Shown piece after piece: positions 1-10,704 of a stretch of DNA of 64,000 bases. A program made the translations under genes and the position numbers. Numbering within the stretch: the stretch's first letter is position 1; each line of letters begins with the position of its first letter. Source of the stretch: Thermochaetoides thermophila DSM 1495 (Eukaryota > Ascomycota > Sordariomycetes > Sordariales > Chaetomiaceae); contig NW_006383030.1 of the NCBI RefSeq assembly GCF_000221225.1, forward strand, positions 620,001 through 684,000, given 5' to 3'. The notes under the pieces are model-generated. The model was given only the letters and a program-made list of their open reading frames with translations. It ran no database searches and was not told the DNA's origin.

Positions 1-2
1 TT

Positions 3-945
3 CGCGAGAACGACGAATACTGCATTGACGCCTTCGACCTGAAGAAGAAGAACATTGTTTCGCGCGCTGATGCGGATGAAGAATTCCTTCGCAAGTATGA
101 CGTCGATCGTCGTTCCATCTTCATTGGCCGTTTGCCCTTCGATGTCGACAAGGAAGAGATCATTGAGCTCTTCTCTGCAGTTGGTGAAATTCTCAACGTT
201 GACCTCATCAAGCGCAAGCAAGATGGTTTGTTGCTCTTCACAGACAACCAACAAACGTCAGGCTGACAGAGCCCTCGCAGGCATCATTTCGACCGTCTTT
301 GCCTTTGTTGAGTTCGCTCGTGCGGATACTCCGGATATTGCCATTGCCAAGTTTGTAAGTTGCACAGTTGCAAGAGATCGACTGACTCAGATCATGCTGA
401 CTTCTTGGTGCTAGAATGGCAAGATGATGCGTGGCTTCCCTATCAACGTCGAGAGGAAGGTCTTCAAGCACGCAGGTACTCCGCGCCGTGTCAAGTCGCA
501 GGCGTTCACCAAGGTGTCTGTTACCCCAAAGACTCCTAAGTCAGCCACCCTCCCCAAGTCTCCTCTTGCGGAGATTAGTGACAACACCAACTTCAACACC
601 CCCCTCCCTGCTTCGCAGACTCGCGCTTTCGAGGAGCCCGTTGTTGCTACCACCACGCCGTTGGTGTACCATGCGGCCAGCCCCATTGCCCTTGGTGCCG
701 ATGGCAAGTCCCTTATCGGTCTCGGCGGCATTCCTGCCTCAACTCCTGCTATGGCAGTTCCACTCAACCCCTACTCATTCGTGGGTGGCTACTGGCCGAA
801 CATTACTACCTTCCAGGATCCCATCACGGGCGTCACCTATTACACTCAGACGCCGTCTGTTGTCCAGCAGGAGGCAGCCACTCCGCAGCAGGTCCCTGAC
901 ACTCCAACTCGAAGCCGTGAGCATCGCGAGCGCCGCTACGCCTAA
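3..945 (+). CDS. RRM-domain RNA-binding protein (5' partial, 3 exons)
   Basis: The N-terminus lies outside the window. Exons 3-225, 281-354 and 415-945 join in frame across GT-AG introns of 55 and 60 nt, giving 275 visible residues. An RNA recognition motif spans about residues 37-105, with RNP2-like IFIGRL (39-44) and RNP1-like FAFVEF (81-86). A basic/Glu-rich stretch precedes it, so this may be the second RRM of a longer protein. The C-terminal 170 residues are Pro/Ser/Thr-rich with repeated TPK and SP motifs and end in an Arg-rich tail (REHRERRYA), a typical low-complexity region of mRNP proteins. An intron 1 acceptor at 269 would break the RRM frame; the one at 280 restores it. The exact orthologue is not recognised. 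Confidence 0.85.
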
Positions 946-2712
946 GTTCCCGTGGGCTATCGGCTCGTTTCCGCACCTCCATCATCAACTGTCAGAGTTA
1001 GTCATCATGATTATTTGATTTGACGGTTTCTGCTTTCGTTCTTGTTTCCTCGGGTTCTCCTTATCATGACGGTCAAGACTCACCATTGGCACACCTTGGT
1101 TTGGTATGCTTCTTCTCATTTTTAGAGGCATGACCAAATTAATGCAGCGATGGCGGTCTGATTCTGTCGTTGTTTTCAGAATGGCCATCGTTCTTCGCAA
1201 CCTGTTTGGTTGGTCGCTGTCAAATACAGACCCGCAACAGATGATGCGAAGAGGGATTAGGTCCAACGCCTCGTGTGGAGTTCAGTGGTCTCATCTTTGC
1301 TTTCCCGCGTTCAGATGGCCAACAGACAGTTCTCCCCAAACTCATTGATTTGAGGTGTTGTTTTTTCTCCCCGAGGATATGTCGGCTTATGGGTTTCACA
1401 TTTTTTTTTTTTTACTTTTATCTTTGATCAATGTCATGGCACAATTGGACGCCAGGAAGAAAGTGTCCCATCACGGAAATCCTCTCTATTGTTTCCAGGA
1501 TCTGGAACTAGGTGGCCTCACTAATTTGTGGATAACACGCGGGCGGATGGAGTCGTGGAACGAGGTTGTATCTAGCAGCTTTCGGGTGGCTTCGCTTTGC
1601 TCCAGAAGATGTTATCTCAGCCGGGAGAGGCATGAGGATTGAATTGAAATGGGATCTTGTTAGCTAAACTTGACATAGCAGATGCTTGTGAGTGCGACTG
1701 GTTCGTTAAGGGCTGGTTTGCGTCGGGACGGAAGTGAAGAAGCAAACACCCGTAATTACAACTTCCAAAATCGACCAACATGCGCCCTTTTGTGGAATGG
1801 CTTTCAGTTTTCGTGAAACTTGCACTGTTTTTTTTTTAAAAAAAAAGTCAAATGTTGGCAGCTTGGCGTGCTTGGCGTATGCAGTGGGGCATTTAGATGG
1901 TTTGGGGAGTACTTAGTTGGTTAGAGGGAGGAACGAAAACAGAACAAACTTTTCGCTGTAGGTAAACCGTAGGGCGCGCTCCTAGGGTTTGCGTTGGGTC
2001 GAGGGAGGGTGTGTTAGGGTTAATGTTAGCGTTAGGGGACGGGAGCCAACTAAGCTGAGTTCCACGCAAACCCTCCGTTCGGAACGAGGAACGAAGTGAC
2101 GAGCGAAGTGACGAGCGAACTTTACGATGAGAGATGCCAGCGTGGGATTTCTGTTGGGCACAAGCTTTGCAGCCACTCCCTACCAACAAGCTCAGCGCTG
2201 TGGGGGATTCTTGGCTTCCCGATGCAAGCAGCATCGCCCCAAGCACTTGGATTCGTAGAAGCTTGGCATCAACAAATCGTCGTTGCTTTTGGCTTGAAGA
2301 TGGACTGGCGAGTGGATTTTTTTGTGTTTGACAGCAGCCGCTGGCAATCCACACCCCCACGCTCCCACGGCTGTGGGCGCGCCTGGGCCAGGCTTTAGCG
2401 GCTGGGGACTGGTCGGCTGAGCAAAGTCTATTGGCTTGCAATGCAAAATTCGCTGCTGGAAAGTCATCCGGAGGGCGAACAGGGGCTTGTGATAAAGTAC
2501 AAAAAGGTAGCTAGCTCCCACATCCAGCAGAGAGGGCATTTCGGAAGGATGCTGAAGGTTTAAGTTGACAGTTTTATCACATAGCCAGACACACGGACAG
2601 CTGAGACAGTTCGCTGAACGACTTAGCTAGAGTGTCCTGTCTGACAGAATCTCGAGTTCTTCATCAGCAATAAGGCCTGCATTATACCCACAACACTATA
2701 TCAACCGTTACC
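946..2712. other. Intergenic region with interstitial telomere-like motif
   Basis: This stretch separates the RRM gene from the symporter gene. It contains several T-runs (about 1400 and 1830), a short tandem block 'cgaagtgacgag' at 2092-2120, and the degenerate TTAGGG-like run at 2013-2037. The open frames here (for example on minus at 1893-2441) have no family resemblance and look accidental. Confidence 0.6.
2013..2037 (+). repeat. Degenerate interstitial TTAGGG-like run
   Basis: The sequence reads as TTAGGG, TTAATG, TTAGCG and TTAGGGG in succession, i.e. a decayed four-unit run of the fungal telomere hexamer. It lies in the upstream region of the symporter gene. Confidence 0.5.
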
Positions 2713-5258
2713 ATGGGGCAGCCATCATTTCCGGCGTCTAACGCCCTTATTTACTCAACTTATGGCGCTTTCCTGTTAGATCAACCCGCCCACAGCCCGT
2801 ATAGCGATCTGTCCAGCCGGCAGCTAACCGTTGATACAGCATTGTGGGCACGGGTGTGGCCTGGAGGTTCAGGAACCAGTCTAAGGGCGAGTTCTTAGCT
2901 GGCAACCGGACTCAGACGGGTTAGGCATTCACCCAACAAGTCGGGGATGACGGCGAAGAAGGCGACGACAACTGCTCCTTGTTATGTTGACTGAGTTGAC
3001 TGAGCAATGGACCAGACTGCCCTCTCTGCCTGACCCCAACCCCCCTTAACGACAAACGTGGATGACTGCTAACTGGTTGGTTATTAGCTCTGCCGCTCGC
3101 CCTGAACTTCATTGCCTCTGGTGAGTGAAACTACAAATACGGACGTCCCCATCATCCAGGGCGGACATGCAAGATCAGGGCGGTGGCGACGATGATCAGC
3201 AAGGCAACAAACTTCAGCTTCCGCATCATTGGATGAGACGAATTGCTCCCAAATGTGCGGCGTTTGACGGCGAGATCGAGTAGCAAGAAAGAGTTCCCAC
3301 TTCCCATTGTGGGCTGACAAACAGGTTCGTACCCCGACCTCATCGACACTCCACCCCTTCGCTTCCCATGCCTACTGCGTGATCTAGCTTTCTGCTTTCT
3401 ACAGTGGCAGCGCCAAAGTACGTTGTTGGCAGAGGGTCGCGAGGGGCGAGGTTGCGGCTCACTACGGGCGCGGAGTTGAAACAGGTTCTTTGGTTCCAAC
3501 CTCCCTTAACCGTCGTCATCGTCCGCGCGAACTTGGGGGCGGACAACTGGCGGGTTAGCCCGGCTGGGAGGAGAACCAAAGTCTTGTGGATACGAAGCTG
3601 AGATTGTACCGTCGGACTCGATCAAGTTAATGCTTGCGTGAGAAACGTGCTGCCGCTCCGATCTGCTCCCCACTCCCCTTGGAACCTTGGCGCTCAATTT
3701 GCCATACTAACCTCCGCAGCTCTCGGGTCCGGTATCCTCTTCGCCTATCCACAGCTTGGGACTCTGGCTGGCGTTCAAGGAGTGGTTGTCTATGCCTTAG
3801 CCTCTGGCCTGCCGCTGCTGGCGTTCGCAACACTGGGCCCCATAATCCGACGCAAATGTCCTCAGGGATTTGTGCTCACCGAGTGGACCAGACAGCGTTA
3901 TGGAACAATCACTGCCTTATATCTCAGCTTCATGACGCTTGTCACTCTTTTCCTGTACATGGTCTCTGAGTTGTCGGCTATTGGTCAAGTTGTCAATCTG
4001 CTCACCGGCCTTGATGGACTGCCTGTCTTGATTGTCGAGTGTCTGGTTACCACTATCTACACCTGTACGTGATGAGGTTACTCACTCACATGCCTCAACT
4101 CTACCACTGACAGAGACGTTACCAGCTCTTGGAGGGTTCAAGATCTCCTTCTTCACCGACAACATCCAGGGAGCTATGGTGCTCGGTCTCATCATCATCG
4201 CCACCATCACCATCGGCGTTGAGACCAAAATCGACACAGGCTTGATCGAGTCATCCGGGCTTACCAAAGGGAACCTCCTTGGCTGGCAACTCCTGTACAT
4301 CCTGCCAGTTGCCATCTTGACGAACGACTTCTTCCTGGTTAGTGCCACGACTCCATCATAAGACTCGTAACGGGACTATATTTAACTGACGACGCTTACA
4401 CTTCACCAGTCTCAATTCTGGCTCCGTACCTTTGCTTCCAAAACCGACCGTGACCTCTGGCTCGGCATCTCCGCCGCGGTCGTCGCTATCATTATCATTG
4501 TCACCCTCGTTGGCTCGACCGGCCTGATTGCCGCCTGGTCTGGCGTCTGGCCCGGCCCCCCGGACAACCCGGTTGACGGCTCAGTCGCATTCTTCGCCCT
4601 GCTCCAACAGCTGCCCAGCTGGGTTGTCGGCATCGTACTTGTCATGTCCGTCACGCTCAGCACGGCTGCATTCGACTCCTTCCAGTCGGCCATGGTTACC
4701 TCCGCGTCGACCGACCTTTTCCGCAATAAGCTCAGCATCTGGTGGATTCGAGCTGGTGTGGTGCTCACCATGATACCCGTTGTGGTGATCGCTATTCGAG
4801 CGCCGTCTATCCTGCAAATTTACCTCATCTCGGATCTGGTCTCTGCCGCAACCATTCCTGTGCTTATCCTTGGCCTCTCGGATGCCTGCTACTGGTGGCG
4901 TGGCTTTGAGGTGGTTGTTGGTGGGCTTGGAGGTCTCTTTACCGTATTCCTGTTCGGAACGGTCTACTACGGCGATGTCAAGTCCGGTGCAGAGCTGATG
5001 CTGCTCCAACAGGGTCTGTTTACCGGTGACTGGGGCTGCTTCGGCGCCTTTGTCGCAGCGCCGATCGGAGGGCTTCTTTGGGGGTTCGGCGCGTTGGCTT
5101 TGAGGCTGGGTATCCAGTACACTAGGGCAAAGCTTCAGGGGAAGAGGTTCGATTCTCTGGATCGCCCGGTGTCTCTTGATGAGGAGGGTCATGGCTGGGA
5201 AACGGAAAGCTCATCTGATAATCCTGGGATTGCTGAGACCACGGGCAAGTTCTTCTAA
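2713..5258 (+). CDS. Sodium:solute symporter (SSS family, DUR3-like), 6 exons
   Basis: Exons 2713-2774, 2840-2919, 3088-3120, 3720-4064, 4126-4337 and 4410-5258 join in frame to 526 residues. The ATG has a strong context (taccATGG). The first helix is split across exons 1 and 2. It is followed by the family-typical linker GEFLAGNRTQT (exon 2), ALPLALNFIAS (exon 3, only 33 nt) and ALGSGILFAYPQLG (exon 4). About twelve further hydrophobic segments follow, with the conserved IIRRKCP, LTEWTRQRYG, LGGFKISFFTDNIQG and FFLSQFWLRTF blocks. This subfamily is related to the urea transporter DUR3. Its members are plasma-membrane cation-coupled solute carriers, and the substrate cannot be read from sequence. 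The third intron (599 nt) is about ten times the usual length here. The C-terminal tail is hydrophilic and cytosolic. Confidence 0.88.
3121..3719 (+). other. Unusually long intron (599 nt) in the symporter gene
   Basis: The donor is gtgagt at 3121. The acceptor is ccgcag ending at 3719, with CTAAC just before it. No plus-strand frame inside adds a plausible exon. The minus strand holds a short open frame ending at 3152 whose last 25 residues (from 3228) form a basic start plus a hydrophobic helix (KFVALLIIVATALIL). It may be an inserted or nested element. Confidence 0.6.
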
Positions 5259-5409
5259 GAGCTGGGTTCTCCAAGCTAGGAATCTCAAGTTACGATGGAA
5301 CCGTTACGCATTGAACTTTGCAGCAGTTCATGGCGGGGTAACGTTCTTCATTGAAAGCCTAACGAACCAGTCCAAGCTCCCTTTGGAAGGGGTCTAGATA
5401 GGAATTAAC

Positions 5410-6001
5410 CTAGCAATACACTTCAAGGTACACAATATATTCGTTTCCAAGTCCCTTTTGGTGAGACCTTAGAAGTACTATGTATCGACGTTTCCAGAAT
5501 GCCTCGGCATTTTGTACAATCCACTCGCTATCGAGCACCTTTAGCCGTTGCATAGGTCGAGCATCAATTCCTAGGTAATCCTCTCTTTCTCCCTTGGCTT
5601 CCTCAATTGCACTACCTAGACAGGGCCTGGGAAAAAGCAGATACACATACCTTTCGGGTCTCAGCCATTCCAGCTTCAACAAGTCCATACGGAACCTCAC
5701 GAACACTAGCACGATAGAAACGATGTCGACATCAGGGCAAGAGACGATAGAGACTTGAAAGCAGCAGCATCAGTGGGGCACCAAAGGTCGAGCCCCTGGG
5801 CACACAAATGTGGGATATGCGGTGGCGGTTGCGGTTGTCCAGAGATCAAGCGCGCTACCAGAGAAAAGACTTACCGGAACTGTTGTACCTACGGCTTTCT
5901 TCGGATCAGGTCCATTCACAGTTTAATCGAACAGCCAGGAAGGCTGGGGGGCAAGGATCTGCCCATCTTTCGGGTTCTGCTGCATAGGGCCGTTGATTCA
6001 T
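5410..6001 (-). pseudogene. Probable decayed protein-coding gene (unknown family)
   Basis: The minus-strand frame 5712-5410 encodes about 100 residues with protein-like composition (LKLEWLRPERYVYLLFPRP, then LDSEWIVQNAEAFWKRRY) ending in a stop. Upstream, coding-like pieces sit in other frames. An ATG at 6001 opens a frame reading ERWADPCPPAFLAVRL. A second frame reads PDPKKAVGTTVP, followed by a possible GT-AG intron (gtaagt near 5876, cag near 5800) and GLDLWCPTDAAAFK. Joining all pieces needs at least two one-base frame changes that no splice sites explain, so this looks like a broken gene rather than a spliced one. I do not recognise the family. Sequence errors or missed introns are the alternative. 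Confidence 0.4.
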
Positions 6002-6385
6002 AGGGAGGTAAGAACGGATGCTCAGCATGCTTCCTATCAGGAGGTGTTCAAGGTTTGGAATTTGGGTCCTTCTTCTGGGACTATTGGGGTGAATTTTCGG
6101 ATCAAGGCTTCGCCTGGGGAACTTCTTATTACCTGCTTACCCCGAGCCCCGACAGGCTCCAACACCTGCGCAAGGTGTTTCTTCCGGTCCTTCTCCCCCT
6201 TCATACGGTTGCCTGACCGTTGCAGCAGAATGAGCGTTAGCACTCGCTACACAGTGTGAAAAACCCAATGCAGTCACAGAAGCCGTGTCGTGCCCGAGGA
6301 ACTGCCCATGTCCGATGTTTTCATGACTTCATAGTTGTACACGCTTATTATACACCCTCACCCCGAGGCGTTATTTCCCTCTTCT
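6002..6385. other. Short intergenic region
   Basis: It lies between the decayed gene and the stop of the mL45-like gene. I see no coding frame, repeat or RNA signal. Confidence 0.6.
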
Positions 6386-7401
6386 CTATGGTGAAGGATT
6401 CTTCATGAGTTCCTTCAAGATCTCTTTCTCTGCATCCCACTCCTCCAATGTCGTGGCCGAAATCGTGCCCACCAGCCGCCACTCACTCTCGGCCCAAGTC
6501 CTCGGATCAACCACACACGCCATGGCCACATGCTCCACAACATCAATCTCCTTCTCACTCCCCGGAATGACCTTCCCCTGCGCATCATACTGCACGCGGC
6601 GCTGCCGACTCGAAATGCTGACGACTGCTTGCCTTACGATCGGCGCATTCTTCTCCCGCCCCAACGCCGTGATGCGGTGCGACTTGACAGAGGGATAAAA
6701 TAGCTTCTTGGTGTAATCCAAAAGTTGCCAGCCGTAGCGGCGGGTCTTGGGACGGGTGTCAATGCTGGCGAGAAGGGAGGTACCGAGCGAGCGGGAGCAG
6801 ATCTTGTTAATGGTGTCGCGGTCGCCAGACGCAAGGGCCTCGGCCATGGCGCGGTGCATGGCTTTTGCGGTGGGGATCAGGACGGAGCGTTTCGGCTTGT
6901 AGATGGCGCGCTTAAAGAAAGAGGGCTTGGAGGTATACTTGACGGCGGCATTGGTCAGGATTTCTTGGCCTTTGATCAGGAGCCAGTACCAGAGGAGCTT
7001 GACTTTTTGGCTGAAGGGCTTGGGGAATTGGGAAAGGGGCGGGAGGACGAAGGTGCCTGTTCAAAAAGTCTCAGTTATATGTGTCCCAATGGCTCCTCGA
7101 TTTCTCCCCTCCTAAGGAGGGAGAAGCTCGCGATAGACATACCAGGCAGCACCATTGATGTGATCTCTGCCGCGAGATTTGTGCCCTTCCCCAACTTCCT
7201 CTGCATCTCTACCGCGGGCGACCGCTGAGAATTCATATCAGTACCATGGGCGGTGCGGTGTGTCGCAACACCCTTCCAGCGGCATTGTTGCCCAGCAGGG
7301 GATGTCCATTTTGCCGTCCCCAGAGTTATCCTCGCCGAACCCGTTGTCCTAGTCGAGAGTAACCCCCTGGCCGTAAGGCCAAACCGAGCTGGCGACACCA
7401 T
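6386..7401 (-). CDS. Tim44-like domain protein, probable mitochondrial ribosomal protein mL45
   Basis: Exons 7401-7143 and 7056-6386 join in frame over an 86-nt intron to 309 residues. The first 55 residues are rich in Arg, Ser and Thr with almost no acidic residues, as expected of a mitochondrial targeting sequence. The rest matches the Tim44-like fold of the mL45/Mba1 group: a Pro-rich lead, basic residues before a Trp-rich stretch (VKLLWYWLLIKGQ), an amphipathic region of FKRAIYKPKR type, then the C-terminal core with GTSLLASI, RYGWQLLDYTKKLF and VVDPRTWAESEWRLVGTI. Family members sit on the inner-membrane-facing side of the mitochondrial ribosome and help insert nascent proteins. The gene is divergent from EOS1. 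Another Tim44-like protein is the main alternative. Confidence 0.82.
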
Positions 7402-8134
7402 TGTGTGTAGTCTTTGTGTCAGTATTAAAGTAGAGTATCAACTTCTTGTCCCGTGATGGTCTCTATATACTATATACTCGGGGGTTGGCGCAGCCGCGGG
7501 TCGTTCAATGCTGCTGGTACGGATCCGTTCTCGCTCGTAAGTAAGGGTCGTAAGGCCAGGTCAAACCCCTCTGGCGCTGTCCTCAGCCCGTCCAGTCTTG
7601 TCGTTCAGTGCCCCGCGTCAACAGCCGCCGTCAAGCGAACATGTGCGACTGGCCGACTGCAGCGGGTGTGGTGTTGGTGCTGGTCAATGCTGCTCAGTGC
7701 TGCTCCGGCCTCTCGCGTCAAAGCTTCAAAATTTCCACGCACCACTCACGCAGTCTATCTTACTCGGCTGGAGCGCAAGGAAAATCGGCGGGGATTGACC
7801 CCCACAGAGGTTGTGGAGCACCGAGTACGTACCGACCCACGTTTTATTAAACCAATCAGAGCTCGTAGATAGCATCACTGGATCCCTCATCAAGGTAGGA
7901 TCGCTATCAAGGCCCTGCAAGGGCCTGCTACGACCCTTGTCCGACTAAGGGCAGCGACAGGCTGGGCTAGAGAGCTGTCCGGGAAGCTAAACCGTCGTGG
8001 CATTCGCACCCGCACCGCACCGCTTATTTCAACCGGCCCGACATCTCATAACTTACCTTTTTCCCCCTCCCACTCAACAACTCGCAAACAATTCCAATGC
8101 TCCATGGGGGAGGAGGAGAAGGCTCAGCAACTTG
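7402..8134. other. Divergent promoter region, mL45-like / EOS1
   Basis: 733 bp shared by two divergently transcribed genes. It contains a block of short CTG-type repeats (ctgctcagtgctgctc, about 7690-7705), a GGCCCTTGCAGGGCC-like palindromic stretch near 7911-7927, and the short uORF at 8097-8135. No other gene is supported. Confidence 0.55.
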
Positions 8135-8135
8135 A
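8097..8135 (+). CDS. Upstream ORF of 12 codons overlapping the EOS1 start
   Basis: ATG at 8097 opens a frame MLHGGGGEGSAT that stops at TGA 8133-8135. The A of that stop is the A of the EOS1 ATG (TGATG arrangement). This geometry permits termination-reinitiation. It depends on the EOS1 start chosen and on the transcript start, neither of which can be seen directly. Confidence 0.45.
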   Translation: MLHGGGGEGSAT

Positions 8136-9333
8136 TGTACCACCGCGCGAAGCCCACCGCGCAGCAGCCGCCGCGGGCGGATGACGCACCCGGATACGGC
8201 CCTGGAGCCGGTCGCGTCAGCGGCAACCTTGCGGACCAGCTATCACAACATCAACAGCAACATCTCCAACAGCCCATCCATCCCTCATCCCGTCCGCGGA
8301 TCAACCCCGCGACAGCGACCACAACAAGCGCAAACACTCCCAAAAACCCCACCGACCATGGTGCCCCCCTAAGCCGCACCACAACCAACACCAGCACCGG
8401 CAACAAAGCTGATCTCCCCACCGAACCCCTCCAATCAACCCTCCTCCAGCCCCGAGTAGCCGTCGCCCTAGGCGTCTCCCAGAAATGGTATCCCCTCCTT
8501 TTTCTATGCCGACTGGCCTCCATCGCGCCGGTCATCCTGTTCGGGTTACCCACAGTTCTACGGTTGTTAGCGACCCTACATCTGATGTACCTGGACCGAG
8601 TGCTTGACGGAGGCGGGGCGTTGACGAAACTTACTACTCGGAAGGGAGGGGCAGACAATGGAGGAGGGTTTGCGCAAGGGTATAAAATGATGGGGACGGG
8701 GTTCGATCCGGAGTTTGAGGCACGGTTGAGGTTGACGGAGATGGTGTTGGCTATAATATGGGTTCGTATTATTGGGAGAGTCTACGGGTTAGAGAGAAGA
8801 AGAGCTGATTTGGGATGACAGTGCTTCGCCTCAGGCTACCTATCCTTCTTCTTCACTGACTGTCTAATGTCGCGCTGGCTGCTAAACTACACGCCGCAAG
8901 CTACTATCGTCCGGCTTTTGACCGTCGATGCACTCAATGGCTACGTGACGTACTGGGTTCTGCACCTCACAGGAGGGTTTGAAGACCCCCGCTTGGTTCT
9001 ACCAGCCTGGATTGTTATATCAAGCGTAAGAGTTAACTCTAATACAGTCCTCCATTACTCGGACGAAACATTGACTGTCTATTTCAGACCCTCACAGTCC
9101 TCTATCACATCACCCAACGCAAGATCAACATCCGCAAGGAGACGTCCATGTCCATCAGCGTCTTTTCCATCGCTAGCTTTGTCAGCATGGTAACGCTGCT
9201 TATCCAGCTACACTCAAACCGATCCGACTATCCGGACATCCCCTTGCTCAACTTTGCCAGGAGGTTGTTCCACGCGACTGGCCGACTCGCCCTGCGCATC
9301 ATGGAATACGGGGATGTAACAAAGGGGCTTTGA
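8135..9333 (+). CDS. eos1: N-glycosylation protein EOS1, 3 exons
   Basis: Exons 8135-8761, 8822-9025 and 9088-9333 join in frame over 60- and 62-nt introns to 358 residues. The first 115 residues are Gln/Asn/Thr/Pro-rich and disordered. The conserved EOS1 core follows: WYPLLFLCRLASI, a long hydrophobic helix, LTEMVLAIIW, then CFASGYLSFFFTDCLMSRWL, ATIVRLLTVDALNGY, TLTVLYHITQRKINIRKETS and ISVFSIASFVSMVTLL. EOS1 is an endoplasmic reticulum membrane protein needed for normal N-glycosylation and oxidative-stress tolerance in yeast. The start is the first in-frame ATG after an upstream stop. Its context is weak (T at -3) and a uORF overlaps it. The gene converges on eIF1. Confidence 0.92.
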
Positions 9334-9911
9334 AAGATCCTTGGCGGGCTGATCACCTATCGCGCTTGATTCATCTGGGACACGTGGCATGTTTTCATTC
9401 TTTGGTGCATTTCGCAGGGGAGCAGAGGAGTTCGGGTTACAGCTCATGTTTGGAATACACACGGAATACACAGTACACATCTTCCTGAGAAGGTCACAAT
9501 ATACCAATAAAGTACATAGAACTGCTGCCAACAGAATCCCATTGCCTAGACCATCGAGCCCGCCCATTCGCAACGAATGACATGCGGGCCGTGGCTGTCC
9601 TATCAACTATGTAGTGCTGAACGGAACGACTAGACTTGAACGGATCAAGCATCAACGCATCATAAGTATATCCCTTCCAAAGCACTATCTCCATAGGGGA
9701 AGAGGAAAACCGCTCCATCAACTTCTCGGGTATCATGTTTGGGTGCCGCTGGACTCCTCAGCTGGACGCTGTTGCTCGACACTCAGAGGAGACTCGATTG
9801 CGCTCAGGTATCGACGTACAAGGTTCACCCGCTGATGGGGTGGAGCCCCGCCCCGGAAGCTTCGTTTAGATGCCCGGGTCGCTGAGCCGCGACACGACAG
9901 ACATGCCCGGC
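9334..9911. other. Convergent 3' region between EOS1 and eIF1
   Basis: About 580 bp holding the 3' ends of two convergent genes. I see no additional gene or repeat. Confidence 0.6.
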
Positions 9912-10704
9912 TTAGAAGCCGTGGACCTGCGACAGTTATGAGTGACTGGGTTATTAGTAGAGCAAAGCAGGCGGTCGTACCTTGATGGTCTTCTCATCGA
10001 GACCAAGACCGGTCTCGGGGTTGATGAGGAACTCTCTAATCTTGGCACGGTGATCGCCCTGAAGCTGGATCACCTCGCCCATGCCCTTGGACTCGGTGTC
10101 ACTGATGATGGTGCCATTGCAAGCTGCCAGTTGTTAGCCAAAAGGTCTTCAAACTCTGCTGGCTGGCGATGAAAGCACATACCGAATTCCTTCTTGATGA
10201 CCTTGAGAATCTTCTTGTGGTCAAACTTGCTGGGAATTCCTTGCACGGTAGTCAAGGTTTTGCGGCCATTACGCTCTGCAGTTTGTTAGTTTTGTTGTCA
10301 GGGTGTTGCGTGACCCACTGGGCGGTCGGCGACAGTGGCAGATGGCGGCTTACGTTGGATGCGGATATGGATGTACTCCTGGGTTTGAGTAGTCTGTCCC
10401 GAGTCCTCGTCGGCTTCGGCGAAGGGGTCTTCAATGATTGTCTCGTCAGTGACAAAGGTCTATTGAAATAGGGGGAACCCAACGATGGCCCTTGTTTGTC
10501 TCGATAGTCCGCGCGCGACTCGGTCCCACTAATACTTGCAATGGTCAAGAGGCGGCCGCGTCACACCGCAACCGCGCGATCGCGGCTGCTGCGCGATGCC
10601 AACAAAACAAACGCACCATCGAGCTGGGCGGATTAAGTTATCATCGGTGGAATCTGTTACATACCGCGGCTCTTGAGATTCTGGATCTCGATTGGGCCGG
10701 ACAT
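9912..10704 (-). CDS. sui1: Translation initiation factor eIF1 (SUI1), 5 exons
   Basis: Exons 10704-10665, 10428-10354, 10275-10183, 10123-9981 and 9926-9912 join in frame to 121 residues. The last exon is only 15 nt and encodes VHGF plus the stop. The protein is a full-length SUI1 domain protein: a flexible N-terminus (DPFAEADEDSG), then EYIHIRIQQRNGRKTLTTVQ, KFDHKKILKVIKKEF, ISDTESKGMGEVIQLQGDHR and FLINPETGLGLDEKTIKVHG. eIF1 binds the 40S subunit near the P site and enforces AUG stringency. The ATG at 10704 has TTT at -3 to -1, a poor context. Poor-context AUGs are a known autoregulatory feature of eIF1 mRNAs. The first intron (236 nt) follows codon 13. Divergent from TRM44. Confidence 0.97.

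Noticed and set aside
1893..2441. 182-codon minus-strand ORF
   Set aside because: No motif, biased toward tandem-repeat and intergenic sequence, no plausible splice or start context.
3404..3601. Possible 5' exon of the symporter (frame in phase with the downstream ORF)
   Set aside because: It ends at a stop before the conserved region and has no membrane helix. The correct exons at 2713-3120 restore the family N-terminus.
8700..8720. ggttcgatccgg, reminiscent of a tRNA B box
   Set aside because: Lies inside the EOS1 coding sequence, and no A box or cloverleaf can be formed around it.
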